A DNA stretch of 64,000 nt. It comes from JAJFUB01 sp964622325. Lineage in GTDB: Bacteria; Armatimonadota; Zipacnadia; Zipacnadales; UBA11051. This document shows, one piece after another, positions 35,312 to 43,712 of this stretch. The notes below the pieces were generated by a model. That model had not been told where the DNA came from. It was given only the letters and a program-made list of their open reading frames with translations, and did not search any database. The position numbers and the translations under genes are program-made. The stretch lies in assembly GCA_964622325.1 (NCBI GenBank), contig CAZUOJ010000004.1:17727-81726 (forward strand), in the 5' to 3' direction. Numbering within the stretch: the stretch's first letter is position 1; each line of letters opens with the position of its first letter.

Positions 35312-36136
35312 TTAACGCCGCCCAAGAATAGCATCCATAGATTGGCTTGTGGCTTCCAGAAGCCGCTCCGGGAAATATCGATAGGGCGGCATCATTTCAG
35401 CTGTCACAGCGCCATCATATTTAATTTCTCTGAGCGCCTTCATTACAGCGTCCCACGGCACATCCCCTTCCAGCAAATCCACAAAGCCATCCAAATCCGC
35501 AATGCTGCGTTTGAAATCTTTAAAATGCACAGCGCTGATTCGTTCGCCCAAAATGCGAATCCATTGATCAGGATAGCCAGAGGCCATCACATTGCCCACA
35601 TCAAAATAAGCTGTCACAAAGGGGCTGCCGATTTCATCCAGAAAGTTCCGAAATTCCAGAGGAGACAACAAGAATTTGTTCCACACATATTCCACGCCAA
35701 TGCGCACGCCCGCTTTTTCGGCTTCCGGAGCGAGCTTTTTCAACGCTTGCAGACTTTTTTCATACGCCACATCATAGGGCAAGGCTGGAGAGACAGTGCA
35801 GGGCACGACTAATATCGTTGTAGCGCCAATGGCTTTCGCCAGTTGCAACATCTTTTTACAAATATCCATTCCAGCTTTGTTAATTTTTCCGCCATCCGCT
35901 ACGAGAGGCTCTGTCCAGAACAATCCTGTGGCAAATGTAGGCGTCTGCAAGCCAATTTTATCCGCCGTTTTCTTAATGGCGGCAATTTGCGCTGCCGTTG
36001 TTTTCATATTAATCTCTGCTTCCGGGCCCTCTAAAGTCAGCTCAATAGCTTCAAAGCCCACATCCTTGGCGAGCTGCATCCGCTCCGGCAGCGGCATGCC
36101 TGCGGGGAATGACCAATAACTGATAGACTTAATCAT
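35312..36136 (-). CDS. Sugar phosphate isomerase/epimerase-like TIM-barrel protein
   Basis: 274 residues of the xylose-isomerase-like (AP_endonuc_2) barrel, including D-tagatose 3-epimerases and related keto-sugar epimerases. The metal-ligand strands are visible: RIGVEYVWNKF (Glu), TAYFDVGNVMASGYP (Asp), AVHFKDFK (His, Asp) and AVTAEMMPPYR (Glu). The start at 36136 has AAGGAGGG eight bases upstream; the earlier opening at 36184 has none. The substrate is unassigned; a ketose epimerase feeding sugar breakdown would fit the neighbouring glycosidases. Confidence 0.82.
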   Translation of the reverse strand: MIKSISYWSFPAGMPLPERMQLAKDVGFEAIELTLEGPEAEINMKTTAAQIAAIKKTADKIGLQTPTFATGLFWTEPLVADGGKINKAGMDICKKMLQLAKAIGATTILVVPCTVSPALPYDVAYEKSLQALKKLAPEAEKAGVRIGVEYVWNKFLLSPLEFRNFLDEIGSPFVTAYFDVGNVMASGYPDQWIRILGERISAVHFKDFKRSIADLDGFVDLLEGDVPWDAVMKALREIKYDGAVTAEMMPPYRYFPERLLEATSQSMDAILGRR

Positions 36137-36418
36137 GTGTTTCTCCCTCCTTGTATGGATTAATTTGCATTCTGCTAAGCCCAAATAGTCCAGCCTTTTG
36201 CAGGAAGCCGTTGCTGTGCCAGCAGAAGGCCATTAACTAGCCCCTATATAGATAAATAATTTTCTCAGTTCAGCAGAACATTCCTTCCTTTTCTCCTATG
36301 TATTTTGTTGCCAGCTATTTACAATTTTGTGAGCTCCAGACATTAACTCTTGAGATTGATGGGGCCGATATATCGATTGAACAATTAGACTCAATCCAGC
36401 TTCGTAAGAGGTACGGCG

Positions 36419-37429
36419 ATGGCTCTCAATCCCGAAATGCCGTCAGGGCAGAAAAAGACGGCGCAGACATCTCGCTTGCCCGAGCTTATCTCTGGAGCGC
36501 GCACGCCATTAGACATCTTATGCGCTTTGGCGGAGGATGGCATTGCCTGCGGCTTCAATTTGTGGGCCATGGCAACCGTATGGCAGGATATTCCCACAAT
36601 CACTCTGTGTTCCATTCCCCCACTTTCTCCGACGAAAGCTATGGAACAGCTTTCCCATTTTGTTGCCACAGCTGCGGAAATGGATTGTGAAGGGGATTTA
36701 TTAATGCCCGATTGGTCCGTGGCGCGCCAGCAAGTCATATGCCTGCGGCCTCATTTGCCGCCCCTTCGGGAGGGATGCTTGCAATATCGGGACACGCATG
36801 TATATACAGGGGAGCCGACAGGCGTTATTCTCCGCACGGCTGTGCTCGGGCCTTACAGCGATTCCTCAACAGAGCCTGTCTGGAGTCGTTTGCCGCTCAT
36901 GATCCAATATATCACGCCGACATTGCGCGCCTTACGGCTATCGGCCGCAGATACAGCACGCGGCATGATCGATGTGGAAAGCGGCGTGTACAGCTGGGCG
37001 TATTTTATGGATGCAGTGGAGCGGGAAATGGAGCGGGCGCGCCGCACAAATGCCGAATTGTCTTTGGCTGTGCTGGAGCTTAAGCCTTTGAAAATTTTGG
37101 GCGACATTCCCGCGGAAATACAGCGGCGAATTGGCGAGCATGTTGTCAGCAGCGTGCGGAAGACAGATATTGTTGGACGGCTCGGGCGTAATACATTTGC
37201 CATTTTCTTTTCCGGCACAGGGCCGCGTTCCGCTTTGATTGGCGCTAGCCGAATTGCCGACGCGCTCAAGGCAGATGAAGCGCTACGTGGCTTAATTTCC
37301 TTTAGCCTGGGCGTAAGCGGCTGGGATGGCATGGGGAGTGCCGATGTGCCGACCCTGCTCGCACAGGCCAGCGAAGCAGCCGCCGAAGCCGCCCTTGTCT
37401 CGCCAGGCAGCGCGTTCGTGTACATTTAA
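36419..37429 (+). CDS. Degenerate GGDEF-domain protein, probably not a cyclase
   Basis: 336 residues. The N-terminal 170 have no named domain but are mixed alpha/beta with several cysteines. The C-terminal 160 follow the diguanylate cyclase fold: DVESGVYSWAYFMDAVEREMERARRTNAELSLAVLEL, then KTDIVGRLGRNTFAIFFSGTG, then FSLGVSGWD. At the active site GGDEF is replaced by GRNTF, so metal binding and catalysis are not expected. Such proteins act as GTP or c-di-GMP sensors or as structural partners. AAGAGG seven bases upstream supports the ATG. It is a single gene ended by a strong hairpin at 37528-37557. Confidence 0.7.
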   Translation: MALNPEMPSGQKKTAQTSRLPELISGARTPLDILCALAEDGIACGFNLWAMATVWQDIPTITLCSIPPLSPTKAMEQLSHFVATAAEMDCEGDLLMPDWSVARQQVICLRPHLPPLREGCLQYRDTHVYTGEPTGVILRTAVLGPYSDSSTEPVWSRLPLMIQYITPTLRALRLSAADTARGMIDVESGVYSWAYFMDAVEREMERARRTNAELSLAVLELKPLKILGDIPAEIQRRIGEHVVSSVRKTDIVGRLGRNTFAIFFSGTGPRSALIGASRIADALKADEALRGLISFSLGVSGWDGMGSADVPTLLAQASEAAAEAALVSPGSAFVYI

Positions 37430-37527
37430 TTTCTTCTGGGCCCCAAAATATCTCGGCAATTTATCGCGGGAAAGCCAGCCTCTGCACAATTGGATATCGA
37501 AAAACAAAAGAAGCTGAATAAGAAAAT

Positions 37528-37557
37528 GGGGGCGGAGAATACAGACTCTCCGCCCCC
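37528..37557. terminator. Strong bidirectional stem-loop between convergent genes
   Basis: GGGGGCGGAGA and TCTCCGCCCCC pair perfectly over 11 bp around an 8-nt loop. On the minus strand it is followed by ATTTTCTTATT, so it best fits the end of the pseudopilin transcript; on the plus strand the T-run starts five bases later. Confidence 0.7.
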
Positions 37558-37667
37558 CGTGCGTTTTCCCTTGAAAGGAGGCTCGTTTTTGCTTTTTAGT
37601 TTTATTCGCGTAGCTTCAGCTTTCGGCCACAATGTTTACGGCAAACTGGCGATATCATATTTTTGTG

Positions 37668-38288
37668 TTAATCATAAATCCAGCGTCCTGTATTATGCAT
37701 TCCGGGAAGCGGCGGCTGGACTGTGGCTTCCCATTTCAGCCATTTGGCATGGCCATCCGCAAAGCCGTAATTAGCGCCGCCATTATGAATATCCGTCGCA
37801 ATCAAATTCTGGAAATAAGAATATTGGCTCAAATCATTCCAGGAAGTGCCATCATCAGGCCAGGGATGATAGCCTTCATACATTGCCCCCGGCTTGCGGA
37901 TGGCGATAGCAATTTGTTCAGCTGGCTTTTCAAAGATGGACATGGCAGCGCCATGCGCGAACAGGCCGTTGAGCAGATAATCCGTCCGCGGCTCGCTGGC
38001 CGAAGCTCGATAAGCCGGACAACGGAAAATCTGGGCATTTTTGACATACGCCTGGAGGGGCTCCCACCAGCTGTAGCCTGCCGCATGGCTCACAACAGGA
38101 TAACATTCATCATTGTCCTGAGCATACATCATTAACGCCAGGCTGATTTGTTTGACATTGCTCAAACAGGCTGTCTGGCGGGCTTTCGCCCGGGCACGGG
38201 CAAACACGGGGAACAAAATCGCCGCCAGAATAGCAATAATCGCAATGACAACTAGCAATTCAATTAATGTAAAGCCGCGCGAACGCAT
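37668..38288 (-). CDS. Type II secretion/type IV-like pseudopilin with H-x9-DG motif (DUF1559-type)
   Basis: 206 residues. The start RGFTLIELLVVIAIIAILAAILFPVF carries the class III prepilin cleavage and N-methylation site and the hydrophobic assembly helix. After it comes ARQTACLSNVKQISLALMMYAQDNDE. The C-terminal HNGGANYGFADGHAKW is the H-x9-DG motif seen in the expanded pseudopilin families of Planctomycetes, Lentisphaerae and Armatimonadota. It should be cut by a prepilin peptidase and built into a short surface pseudopilus or complex. AGGAGG lies nine bases before the ATG. No secretion apparatus genes are adjacent. Confidence 0.85.
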   Translation of the reverse strand: MRSRGFTLIELLVVIAIIAILAAILFPVFARARAKARQTACLSNVKQISLALMMYAQDNDECYPVVSHAAGYSWWEPLQAYVKNAQIFRCPAYRASASEPRTDYLLNGLFAHGAAMSIFEKPAEQIAIAIRKPGAMYEGYHPWPDDGTSWNDLSQYSYFQNLIATDIHNGGANYGFADGHAKWLKWEATVQPPLPGMHNTGRWIYD

Positions 38289-38375
38289 GGCAATTTTCCT
38301 CCTGTGCGCAGAAGATAACTGCTGACACAGCCTAACGCTGTGCCGAATAGATGCTTTGCAAAAAAGAGATGGGGC

Positions 38376-38660
38376 TTAGCTGTGAGGCAGAACAGGAGGC
38401 GCCCGCGCAGCGAAAGGAGAGAAACTGATTAGTGAAGGAAATAAAGGAGTTGAAAGCTTAATGGACTCCGGCTGCACAGGAGCCGGCAATAAGGCGAGGA
38501 GCGCTGGCAAAAAGGCGACAGAAGAAGCTAAAAGCAAACAAGCCGTACAATCCCGATCGCTTTTGGCGAAGGCGTGACGATGCCATATTTGGCCGGCTAG
38601 CCCAACAGCCAAAACGATCAGCAACGCCCATAAGCTAATAGGCGAGCGATAACGGCTCAC
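38376..38660 (-). CDS. Small membrane protein with C-x2-C motif (DUF2946-like)
   Basis: 94 residues starting at GTG (38660), set by AGGAGG with a short spacer. It has an N-terminal membrane helix (SLWALLIVLAVGLAGQIWH), a His- and Cys-containing stretch with CTAC at C38/C41, and a second helix (LASSVAFLPALLALLPAP). A Pro-rich tail ending APPVLPHS follows. The layout recalls DUF2946 proteins, some linked to metal handling; the match is tentative. It may be transcribed with the pseudopilin gene 87 bp downstream. Confidence 0.5.
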   Translation of the reverse strand: MSRYRSPISLWALLIVLAVGLAGQIWHRHAFAKSDRDCTACLLLASSVAFLPALLALLPAPVQPESIKLSTPLFPSLISFSPFAARAPPVLPHS

Positions 38661-38704
38661 AATCTCCTCCTCGCTTGCAAAAACACTTTTTACAGCTTAA
38701 GATG

Positions 38705-38733
38705 TTCCCAACGAAGGCTGCATTGCCTATAAT
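38705..38733 (+). promoter_or_regulatory. Probable promoter of the GH172 gene
   Basis: TTCCCA and a perfect TATAAT are separated by 17 nt, 31 nt before the ATG at 38765. Confidence 0.5.
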
Positions 38734-38764
38734 GAATATCGTTATTCCCATAAAAGAGGTGCAT

Positions 38765-40369
38765 ATGTATTCCCGTCGTTGGCGTATCGTTCTTTTATTA
38801 TGCTTTGCATTATCTTGTATTTATATTTTGCCCATTTGGGGAGAAGATTATTCCTGGCTCGCGATTGAAAATCTGCCGAAGCCTCTCCAGGCGCCGCTGA
38901 AGCTTTTGGGGACGACAGCTCTGTCAGGCCCGGGACGGGATTATTATAGCCTGCCCCCTGGCAAAGCGGCTGTGATAGGCACAATCTCGGGCCCGGCGAT
39001 TATTTATCGTATATGGTCCACATCCAGCGATATGGCGCAGACATCCCTGGATATGATTGTGGATGGCAAACGAGTCCCGCTGTATGCCCATGGATGTTTG
39101 CCCCGAAACATAGCCCCTGAAGATCCCCTGCAGGGAATGGACAAACAGGCTTATTGGTCGTATGCGCCTGTTATTGTCAAAAAGCAAGCTCTCTTCAAAG
39201 CCCACAATCATCAAAAGACAGCCCCGGAGCCAATGCGCTTTTATTTACAAGTGGGCTATCGCGCTGTGTCCGCGGCCGAATTGAGGGAAGCCGCTCGCTG
39301 GAATCTTAAAGACATACGAAAAATGCTGCAGAAGCTCAAGGAGTCGCAAGACATATTCTCCCCTCTCCCCTCAATCGAGCTTGAAGTGCCTGCAGGCCAG
39401 ACAGTGCCTGTGCCTGTCACAGGCCCCGCTTTGATCCTCAATATGGATATCAGCCCAGCTGGCGGCTCCGCCGCTATTGAAGCGGCCTGGCCGGCCGAGG
39501 AACAATTGCGCCGACTGCGGCTGCAAATCATCTGTGATGGCCTGAAAACAGTGGATGTGCCCTTGTTTGGGCTTGTCGGACATAGCCTCCAGCCTCGCGC
39601 CAGCGCCGGATTAGCCATACATGACTCGCATATAATTTTGCGTTTCCCTATGCCTATAGCGCAAAATATGAGCCTGGCCTTTTTTTCCTCAGGCGCCTCG
39701 AATGTAAACGCACTGCGCGTACGGCTGCACAGCCAGCCGCTCTCAAAGGCCCCGCGTTATCGTTTCTGCGCCCAATTTTTTTCGCAGATTTCCGTTTTAG
39801 ATCAGCCTCTGACATTGCTGAATGTGGCAGGCGAAGGCTTATTTGTGGGGACACATTTGAGCGTGAATGGGCAGGAACGCAAGACTTTTGCCTTCCTGGA
39901 GGGCAATGAACAGATTTACATTGATGGCGAGGCAAAGCCGACGCTGGAGGGCACGGGCACGGAGGATTATTTTAACGGCGCCTGGTATTTTGAGGCTGGC
40001 GAACGCATACATTTATTTCACGGCGTTACATTTAAGCAAGATCGAGAGCCGCCGATTGTCGATTGTTATCGCTATTTGATTTCTGATTGTATTCCCTTTA
40101 AAAAGGGCTTTCGTTTCGATTTGCAGCACGGCAGTCGCAACAAAGCCGCGGGCGTATTGTATGAAGGCGTAATGTTTTGGTATCAGGCGCCCCCGATTAA
40201 TGTGGCAGAGCCTGTATTTGCCTCTGCAGGCCAATCCGGGCCTCCGGCGTCAGTCCCCTCGAATATGGCCGACTCCAGCAATTATGCTATTCGGCTTGTC
40301 GGCTTTATTGTGGCGCTGGGGATTGTGGCTTTCTTATCCTGGGCGCTCTTGCTCCGCAAAAAGACATAA
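38765..40369 (+). CDS. Exported DUF2961/GH172 family glycosidase with C-terminal membrane anchor
   Basis: 534 residues from the ATG at 38765, which has a GAGGTG site and is followed by a signal sequence (RIVLLLCFALSCIYILPIWG). An earlier ATG at 38675 lacks both. The DUF2961 fold (two jelly rolls; GH172 includes alpha-D-fructofuranosidase and difructose-dianhydride synthase) is shown by FYLQVGYR and LEGTGTEDYFNGAWYFEAG, whose Glu is in the family's catalytic region. YRYLISDCIPFKKGFRFDLQHGSRN and MFWYQAP follow. A final helix (LVGFIVALGIVAFLSWALLL) ending RKKT anchors it, so the enzyme is membrane-bound facing outward. The substrate is unknown. Confidence 0.82.
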   Translation: MYSRRWRIVLLLCFALSCIYILPIWGEDYSWLAIENLPKPLQAPLKLLGTTALSGPGRDYYSLPPGKAAVIGTISGPAIIYRIWSTSSDMAQTSLDMIVDGKRVPLYAHGCLPRNIAPEDPLQGMDKQAYWSYAPVIVKKQALFKAHNHQKTAPEPMRFYLQVGYRAVSAAELREAARWNLKDIRKMLQKLKESQDIFSPLPSIELEVPAGQTVPVPVTGPALILNMDISPAGGSAAIEAAWPAEEQLRRLRLQIICDGLKTVDVPLFGLVGHSLQPRASAGLAIHDSHIILRFPMPIAQNMSLAFFSSGASNVNALRVRLHSQPLSKAPRYRFCAQFFSQISVLDQPLTLLNVAGEGLFVGTHLSVNGQERKTFAFLEGNEQIYIDGEAKPTLEGTGTEDYFNGAWYFEAGERIHLFHGVTFKQDREPPIVDCYRYLISDCIPFKKGFRFDLQHGSRNKAAGVLYEGVMFWYQAPPINVAEPVFASAGQSGPPASVPSNMADSSNYAIRLVGFIVALGIVAFLSWALLLRKKT

Positions 40370-40494
40370 CACAGAGTCCTGATAAAAGCTGTTCAGGCTG
40401 TATCGGCCCTTTTGCTCCAGCCCCACCCCAGAGGAGGCTGGAAGATAATCCTTTATTCAACAGAATGGGCTTTGCAGTGTTCGCCCCGGGCTCC

Positions 40495-41184
40495 TTAATA
40501 ATATCGCACATTCAGTATCCGTGGGCGCGGCGGCAGTCGCCGCTTGAGGACAAAACGCTTCACAAGCACCAATCCCGCTATAAAGCCGCCGATATGCGCC
40601 CAGAAAGCCACGCCGCCTTGCGATAATCCTATTGTCCCCAGCCCTAACAGGAGCTGATACACGAACCACAAGCCCAAAAATACAAACGCCGGAATGTCCA
40701 CAAGCGTGAGAAAAAAGAATATCGGCACAAGCGCCCGGATTGTCGCCCCCTGGAACAGGACAAAATAAGCGCCCAGCACGCCGGCAATGGCTCCGCTCGC
40801 GCCGACAACAGGCACAGGCGAGAAAAAAGAAATTATGCCGTGCGTGAGCGCGGCGATGAGGCCGCAGAGCAAATAAAAAATGAGATAGCGCACATGCCCC
40901 ATCCGATCCTCGACATTATCGCCAAAAATCCATAAAAACAGCATATTGCCCCCCAAATGCAGCAGGCTGCCATGCATAAACATCGATGTGAATAGCGTGA
41001 GAAGCACAAAGCTGTAGGGGATGTCTGGCGGAGGACTCAGCAAATAAGCCGGCCGCAGCATAAACTCTTCTAAATGTCCGGGCGTCGCGCCCTGCACCAG
41101 ATATATTAAAATGCATGTGGCGATAATCAAATAATTGACGACTGGCGGCCGGGAGGATGGGATATTGTCGTGCAAAGGAATCAT
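40495..41184 (-). CDS. Rhomboid-family intramembrane serine protease
   Basis: About 229 residues with six or seven membrane helices. The Ser-His dyad is at GASGAIAG (S130) and AFWAHIGGFIAG (H197), and the oxyanion HLGGNMLFLWIFG (H76, N80) lies on helix 2. All are typical rhomboid positions. The ATG at 41184 gives the usual short cytoplasmic start (MIPLHDNIPSSRPP), and the upstream opening to 41286 adds a non-typical segment; the ribosome-binding site is weak. Rhomboids cut single-pass membrane proteins. Candidate local substrates, by type only, are the two anti-sigma factors and the tail-anchored GH172 enzyme. Confidence 0.88.
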   Translation of the reverse strand: MIPLHDNIPSSRPPVVNYLIIATCILIYLVQGATPGHLEEFMLRPAYLLSPPPDIPYSFVLLTLFTSMFMHGSLLHLGGNMLFLWIFGDNVEDRMGHVRYLIFYLLCGLIAALTHGIISFFSPVPVVGASGAIAGVLGAYFVLFQGATIRALVPIFFFLTLVDIPAFVFLGLWFVYQLLLGLGTIGLSQGGVAFWAHIGGFIAGLVLVKRFVLKRRLPPRPRILNVRYY

Positions 41185-41336
41185 GGCAACTGTTATGCTA
41201 GGGCAATTCACGCTGTATGTCAAGTTTTTTGCGCCAGGGGGGGCATTAATCCGGCTTGGGAATAGCTCGCGTGCTGCCGCAAGCACAAAATGCCCTCAAG
41301 CCGAAATTTAATAGCGATGCGTCAAAGAGGCCGCTC

Positions 41337-41376
41337 CAAAATAGCAGGCGAGCCATATGCCAGGCTCGCCTGCTAT
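41337..41376 (-). terminator. Intrinsic terminator of groEL
   Basis: ATAGCAGGCGAGCC and GGCTCGCCTGCTAT pair perfectly over 14 bp with an 8-nt loop, ending in TTTT on the minus strand, 25 bp after the groEL stop. Confidence 0.75.
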
Positions 41377-41401
41377 GAAGCATTTTTAGTTAGTCTTTAT
41401 G

Positions 41402-43024
41402 TTACATTCCGCCTGCCGCCGCGCCCTTCTTTTCCTTCTCCTTTTCTTCCGGAATTTCCGCCAGGGCGCTTTCTGTCGTCAGTAGCATTCCGGCCACGCT
41501 CGCGGCATTCTCCAGCGCCGAGCGCGTGACTTTGAGCGGATCGGTAATGCCGGCTTTAATCATATTCACATATTCGCCCGTGCGCACATCAAAGCCGTAA
41601 TGCTTCTTCTTGGAGTTGGCCACTTCGCGGGCGACAATGTTGCCTTCATAGCCGGCATTGGCGGCGATTTGCTTGAGCGGCTCGGCGAGCGCTTTGCGGA
41701 CGATTTCAATGCCAATGGCAATGTCCTCATCCTCTGTTTCCAGATTGTCCAGCGCCGCCGCCGCATGCACGAGCGCGGCGCCGCCGCCGGCGACGATGCC
41801 TTCGGCCACGGCAGCGCGCGTGGCGTTCAGCGCGTCCTCGAAGCGATGCTTGCGCTCCTTAAGCTCCGTCTCTGTGGCGGCGCCTACTTCAATCACAGCC
41901 ACGCCGCCCGCTAATTTCGCCAGCCGCTCCTCCAGCTTCTCCCGATCGTAATCGCTATCTGTCTCCTCAATCTGGCGGCGAATTTGTTCAATGCGGGCTT
42001 TGATGGCCTCTTCCTTGCCGGCGCCCTCCACAATCGTCGTATCATCCTTTGTGACTGTGACGCGCTTGGCGCGGCCCAGCATATCCAGAGTCACATTCTC
42101 CAGCTTGATGCCAAGATCTTCGGACAGGAAAGTGCCGGCTGTCAGAATGGCAATGTCTTCCAGCATCGCCTTGCGCCGATCGCCAAAGCCCGGGGCTTTC
42201 ACGGCGCAGGCGCTCAGGATGCCGCGCAGCCGATTCACGACGAGCGTGGCCAGAGCCTCGCCTTCCACATCTTCCGCCACAATCAACAAGGGCTTGCCCG
42301 CCTGGACAATCTGCTCCAAAAGCGGGACAATATCCGCCGCCGAACTGATTTTCTTTTCATACAAAAGGATATACGGCTCCTCCAGCACACACGCCATCGA
42401 CTCCCGATCATTGATGAAATACGGCGACAGATAGCCCTTGTCAAACTGCATGCCTTCGACAAGCTTCAGATTCGTCTCTGTAGATTTGGACTCTTCTACC
42501 GTGATGACGCCATCCTTGCCGACTTCGCTCATCGCCTCGGCGACAATCTCCCCGATTGTCTCGGAATTGCCGGCGATGGAAGCGACATTGCGCATTTCCT
42601 CTTCTGTGCTCACGGGAATAGCGGCTTCGCGCAAAGCCTCGACGACCGCTTTGACCGCCTTGTCAATGCCGCGCTTAATCATCATCGGATTGGCGCCGGC
42701 CGCGACGGCCTTGAGGCCCTCGCGGATCATCGCCTGCGCCAGCACAGTCGCTGTTGTCGTGCCATCGCCCGCCACATCGTTTGTCTTGGAGGCGGCTTCC
42801 TTCAAAAGCTGCGCCCCCATATTCTCAAAATGATCCTCCAGCTCAATTTCCTTGGCGACAGTCACGCCATCTTTTGTAATCACAGGAGAACCGTATTTCT
42901 TGTCCAGAAGGACATTGCGCCCGGCAGGCCCTAATGTGACTTTCACGGCCTCCGCCACCAGATTGGCGCCGCGTTCCAGCGCCGCCCGGGCCTCCTCAGC
43001 ATACAAAATGTTCTTGGCAGCCAT
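41402..43024 (-). CDS. groL: Chaperonin GroEL (Cpn60)
   Basis: 540 residues of group I chaperonin, the subunit of the tetradecameric folding chamber. Seen: KVTLGPAGRNVLLDKKYGSPVITKDGVTVAKEIEL, the ATP-site GDGTTTATVLAQ, the apical-domain stretch EGMQFDKGYLSPYFI, GGGAALVHAA near the equatorial C-terminal half and the flexible GGM tail. GGAAGGG seven bases before the ATG supports the start. It is separated from groES by 130 bp with no strong promoter visible, so both are probably transcribed from the CIRCE-linked promoter. Confidence 0.97.
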   Translation of the reverse strand: MAAKNILYAEEARAALERGANLVAEAVKVTLGPAGRNVLLDKKYGSPVITKDGVTVAKEIELEDHFENMGAQLLKEAASKTNDVAGDGTTTATVLAQAMIREGLKAVAAGANPMMIKRGIDKAVKAVVEALREAAIPVSTEEEMRNVASIAGNSETIGEIVAEAMSEVGKDGVITVEESKSTETNLKLVEGMQFDKGYLSPYFINDRESMACVLEEPYILLYEKKISSAADIVPLLEQIVQAGKPLLIVAEDVEGEALATLVVNRLRGILSACAVKAPGFGDRRKAMLEDIAILTAGTFLSEDLGIKLENVTLDMLGRAKRVTVTKDDTTIVEGAGKEEAIKARIEQIRRQIEETDSDYDREKLEERLAKLAGGVAVIEVGAATETELKERKHRFEDALNATRAAVAEGIVAGGGAALVHAAAALDNLETEDEDIAIGIEIVRKALAEPLKQIAANAGYEGNIVAREVANSKKKHYGFDVRTGEYVNMIKAGITDPLKVTRSALENAASVAGMLLTTESALAEIPEEKEKEKKGAAAGGM

Positions 43025-43154
43025 ATCTATCCCTTCCTTTTCTTTGTATTCTCTGTAGCAAAAATCAGGGAGTTACGCTCCCGTCTCCTGAAACAAACTT
43101 TTAACTCCAGCGATGTGGATCTTGGCGTATCTGAATTGTGGCCTGCAATCTCAA

Positions 43155-43478
43155 CTATTTTTTGCACTTTTTGCTTTCTTTTTTCTCTTCTTTATCTTCC
43201 ACTAATTTGGCATACACCTGATCCGCTTCCAAAAGCAGATATTCTTCTCCCGCGTCCGTCACTTCGCGCCCGCCATATTTGGCGAACACTACGCGATCGC
43301 CGATCTGCACATCCAGAGGCTGTGTGGAGCCATCCTCCAGCCGATATTCCCCCACTGCCACTACCGTCCCCCACTGGGGCTTTTCGCGGGCTGTTTCCGG
43401 CAATACAATGCCGCCCTGTGTTGTTTCCGCCTCATCCGGCTTGACAAGCACGCGTGCGCCCAAAACTTTCAATGCCAC
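43155..43478 (-). CDS. groS: Co-chaperonin GroES with Lys-rich tail
   Basis: 107 residues that cap GroEL. Typical elements: LGARVLVKPDEAETTQGGIVLPETA (mobile loop region ETTQGGIVLP), KPQWGTVVAVG, VQIGDRVVFAKYGG and the C-terminal strand LLLEADQVYAKL. The final EDKEEKKESKKCKK adds about ten charged residues and one cysteine beyond the usual 95-97-residue length. It is the first gene of the groES-groEL unit. Heat-shock control by HrcA is expected from the CIRCE element upstream. Confidence 0.95.
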   Translation of the reverse strand: MALKVLGARVLVKPDEAETTQGGIVLPETAREKPQWGTVVAVGEYRLEDGSTQPLDVQIGDRVVFAKYGGREVTDAGEEYLLLEADQVYAKLVEDKEEKKESKKCKK

Positions 43479-43575
43479 TTCCGATTCCTCCCTTCAGTCC
43501 TTGATGGCTATCCTGAAGCCCTGGCGTCACAGGATAGACGCTTCAGGCAAAATAAACTTCGCTCAGGACGATTCT

Positions 43576-43604
43576 AATATAGCGCATATATTTAATTTTG
43601 GCAA
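43576..43604 (-). promoter_or_regulatory. Promoter of groES-groEL
   Basis: On the minus strand TTGCCA and TATATT are separated by 17 nt, giving a leader of about 90 nt. An alternative pair lies inside the CIRCE (TTAGCA, 18 nt, TAAAAT). Confidence 0.6.
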
Positions 43605-43611
43605 GAGGATT

Positions 43612-43638
43612 TTAGCACTCTTAAGGCGAGAGTGCTAA
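43612..43638 (-). promoter_or_regulatory. CIRCE operator (HrcA binding site)
   Basis: The exact consensus TTAGCACTC, nine bases, GAGTGCTAA. HrcA binds it and represses chaperonin genes until heat shock. It lies just upstream of the -35 at 43599-43604. No hrcA gene is in the window. Confidence 0.95.
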
Positions 43639-43712
43639 TTTTTCTTGCAGCTTTTCCAGCGGGCTGATTCTGCCGCGCAGATGCGCTTTTCAGCTTCGAA
43701 CGCAGTGAGAGC

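Noticed and set aside
41341..41376. Transposon or MITE end from the long inverted repeat
   Set aside because: The position just after the groEL stop and the T-run indicate a terminator; no target duplication or second copy is visible.
41984..42934. 316-codon plus-strand frame across groEL
   Set aside because: It is antisense to a certain gene, and its composition is the mirror of groEL codons.
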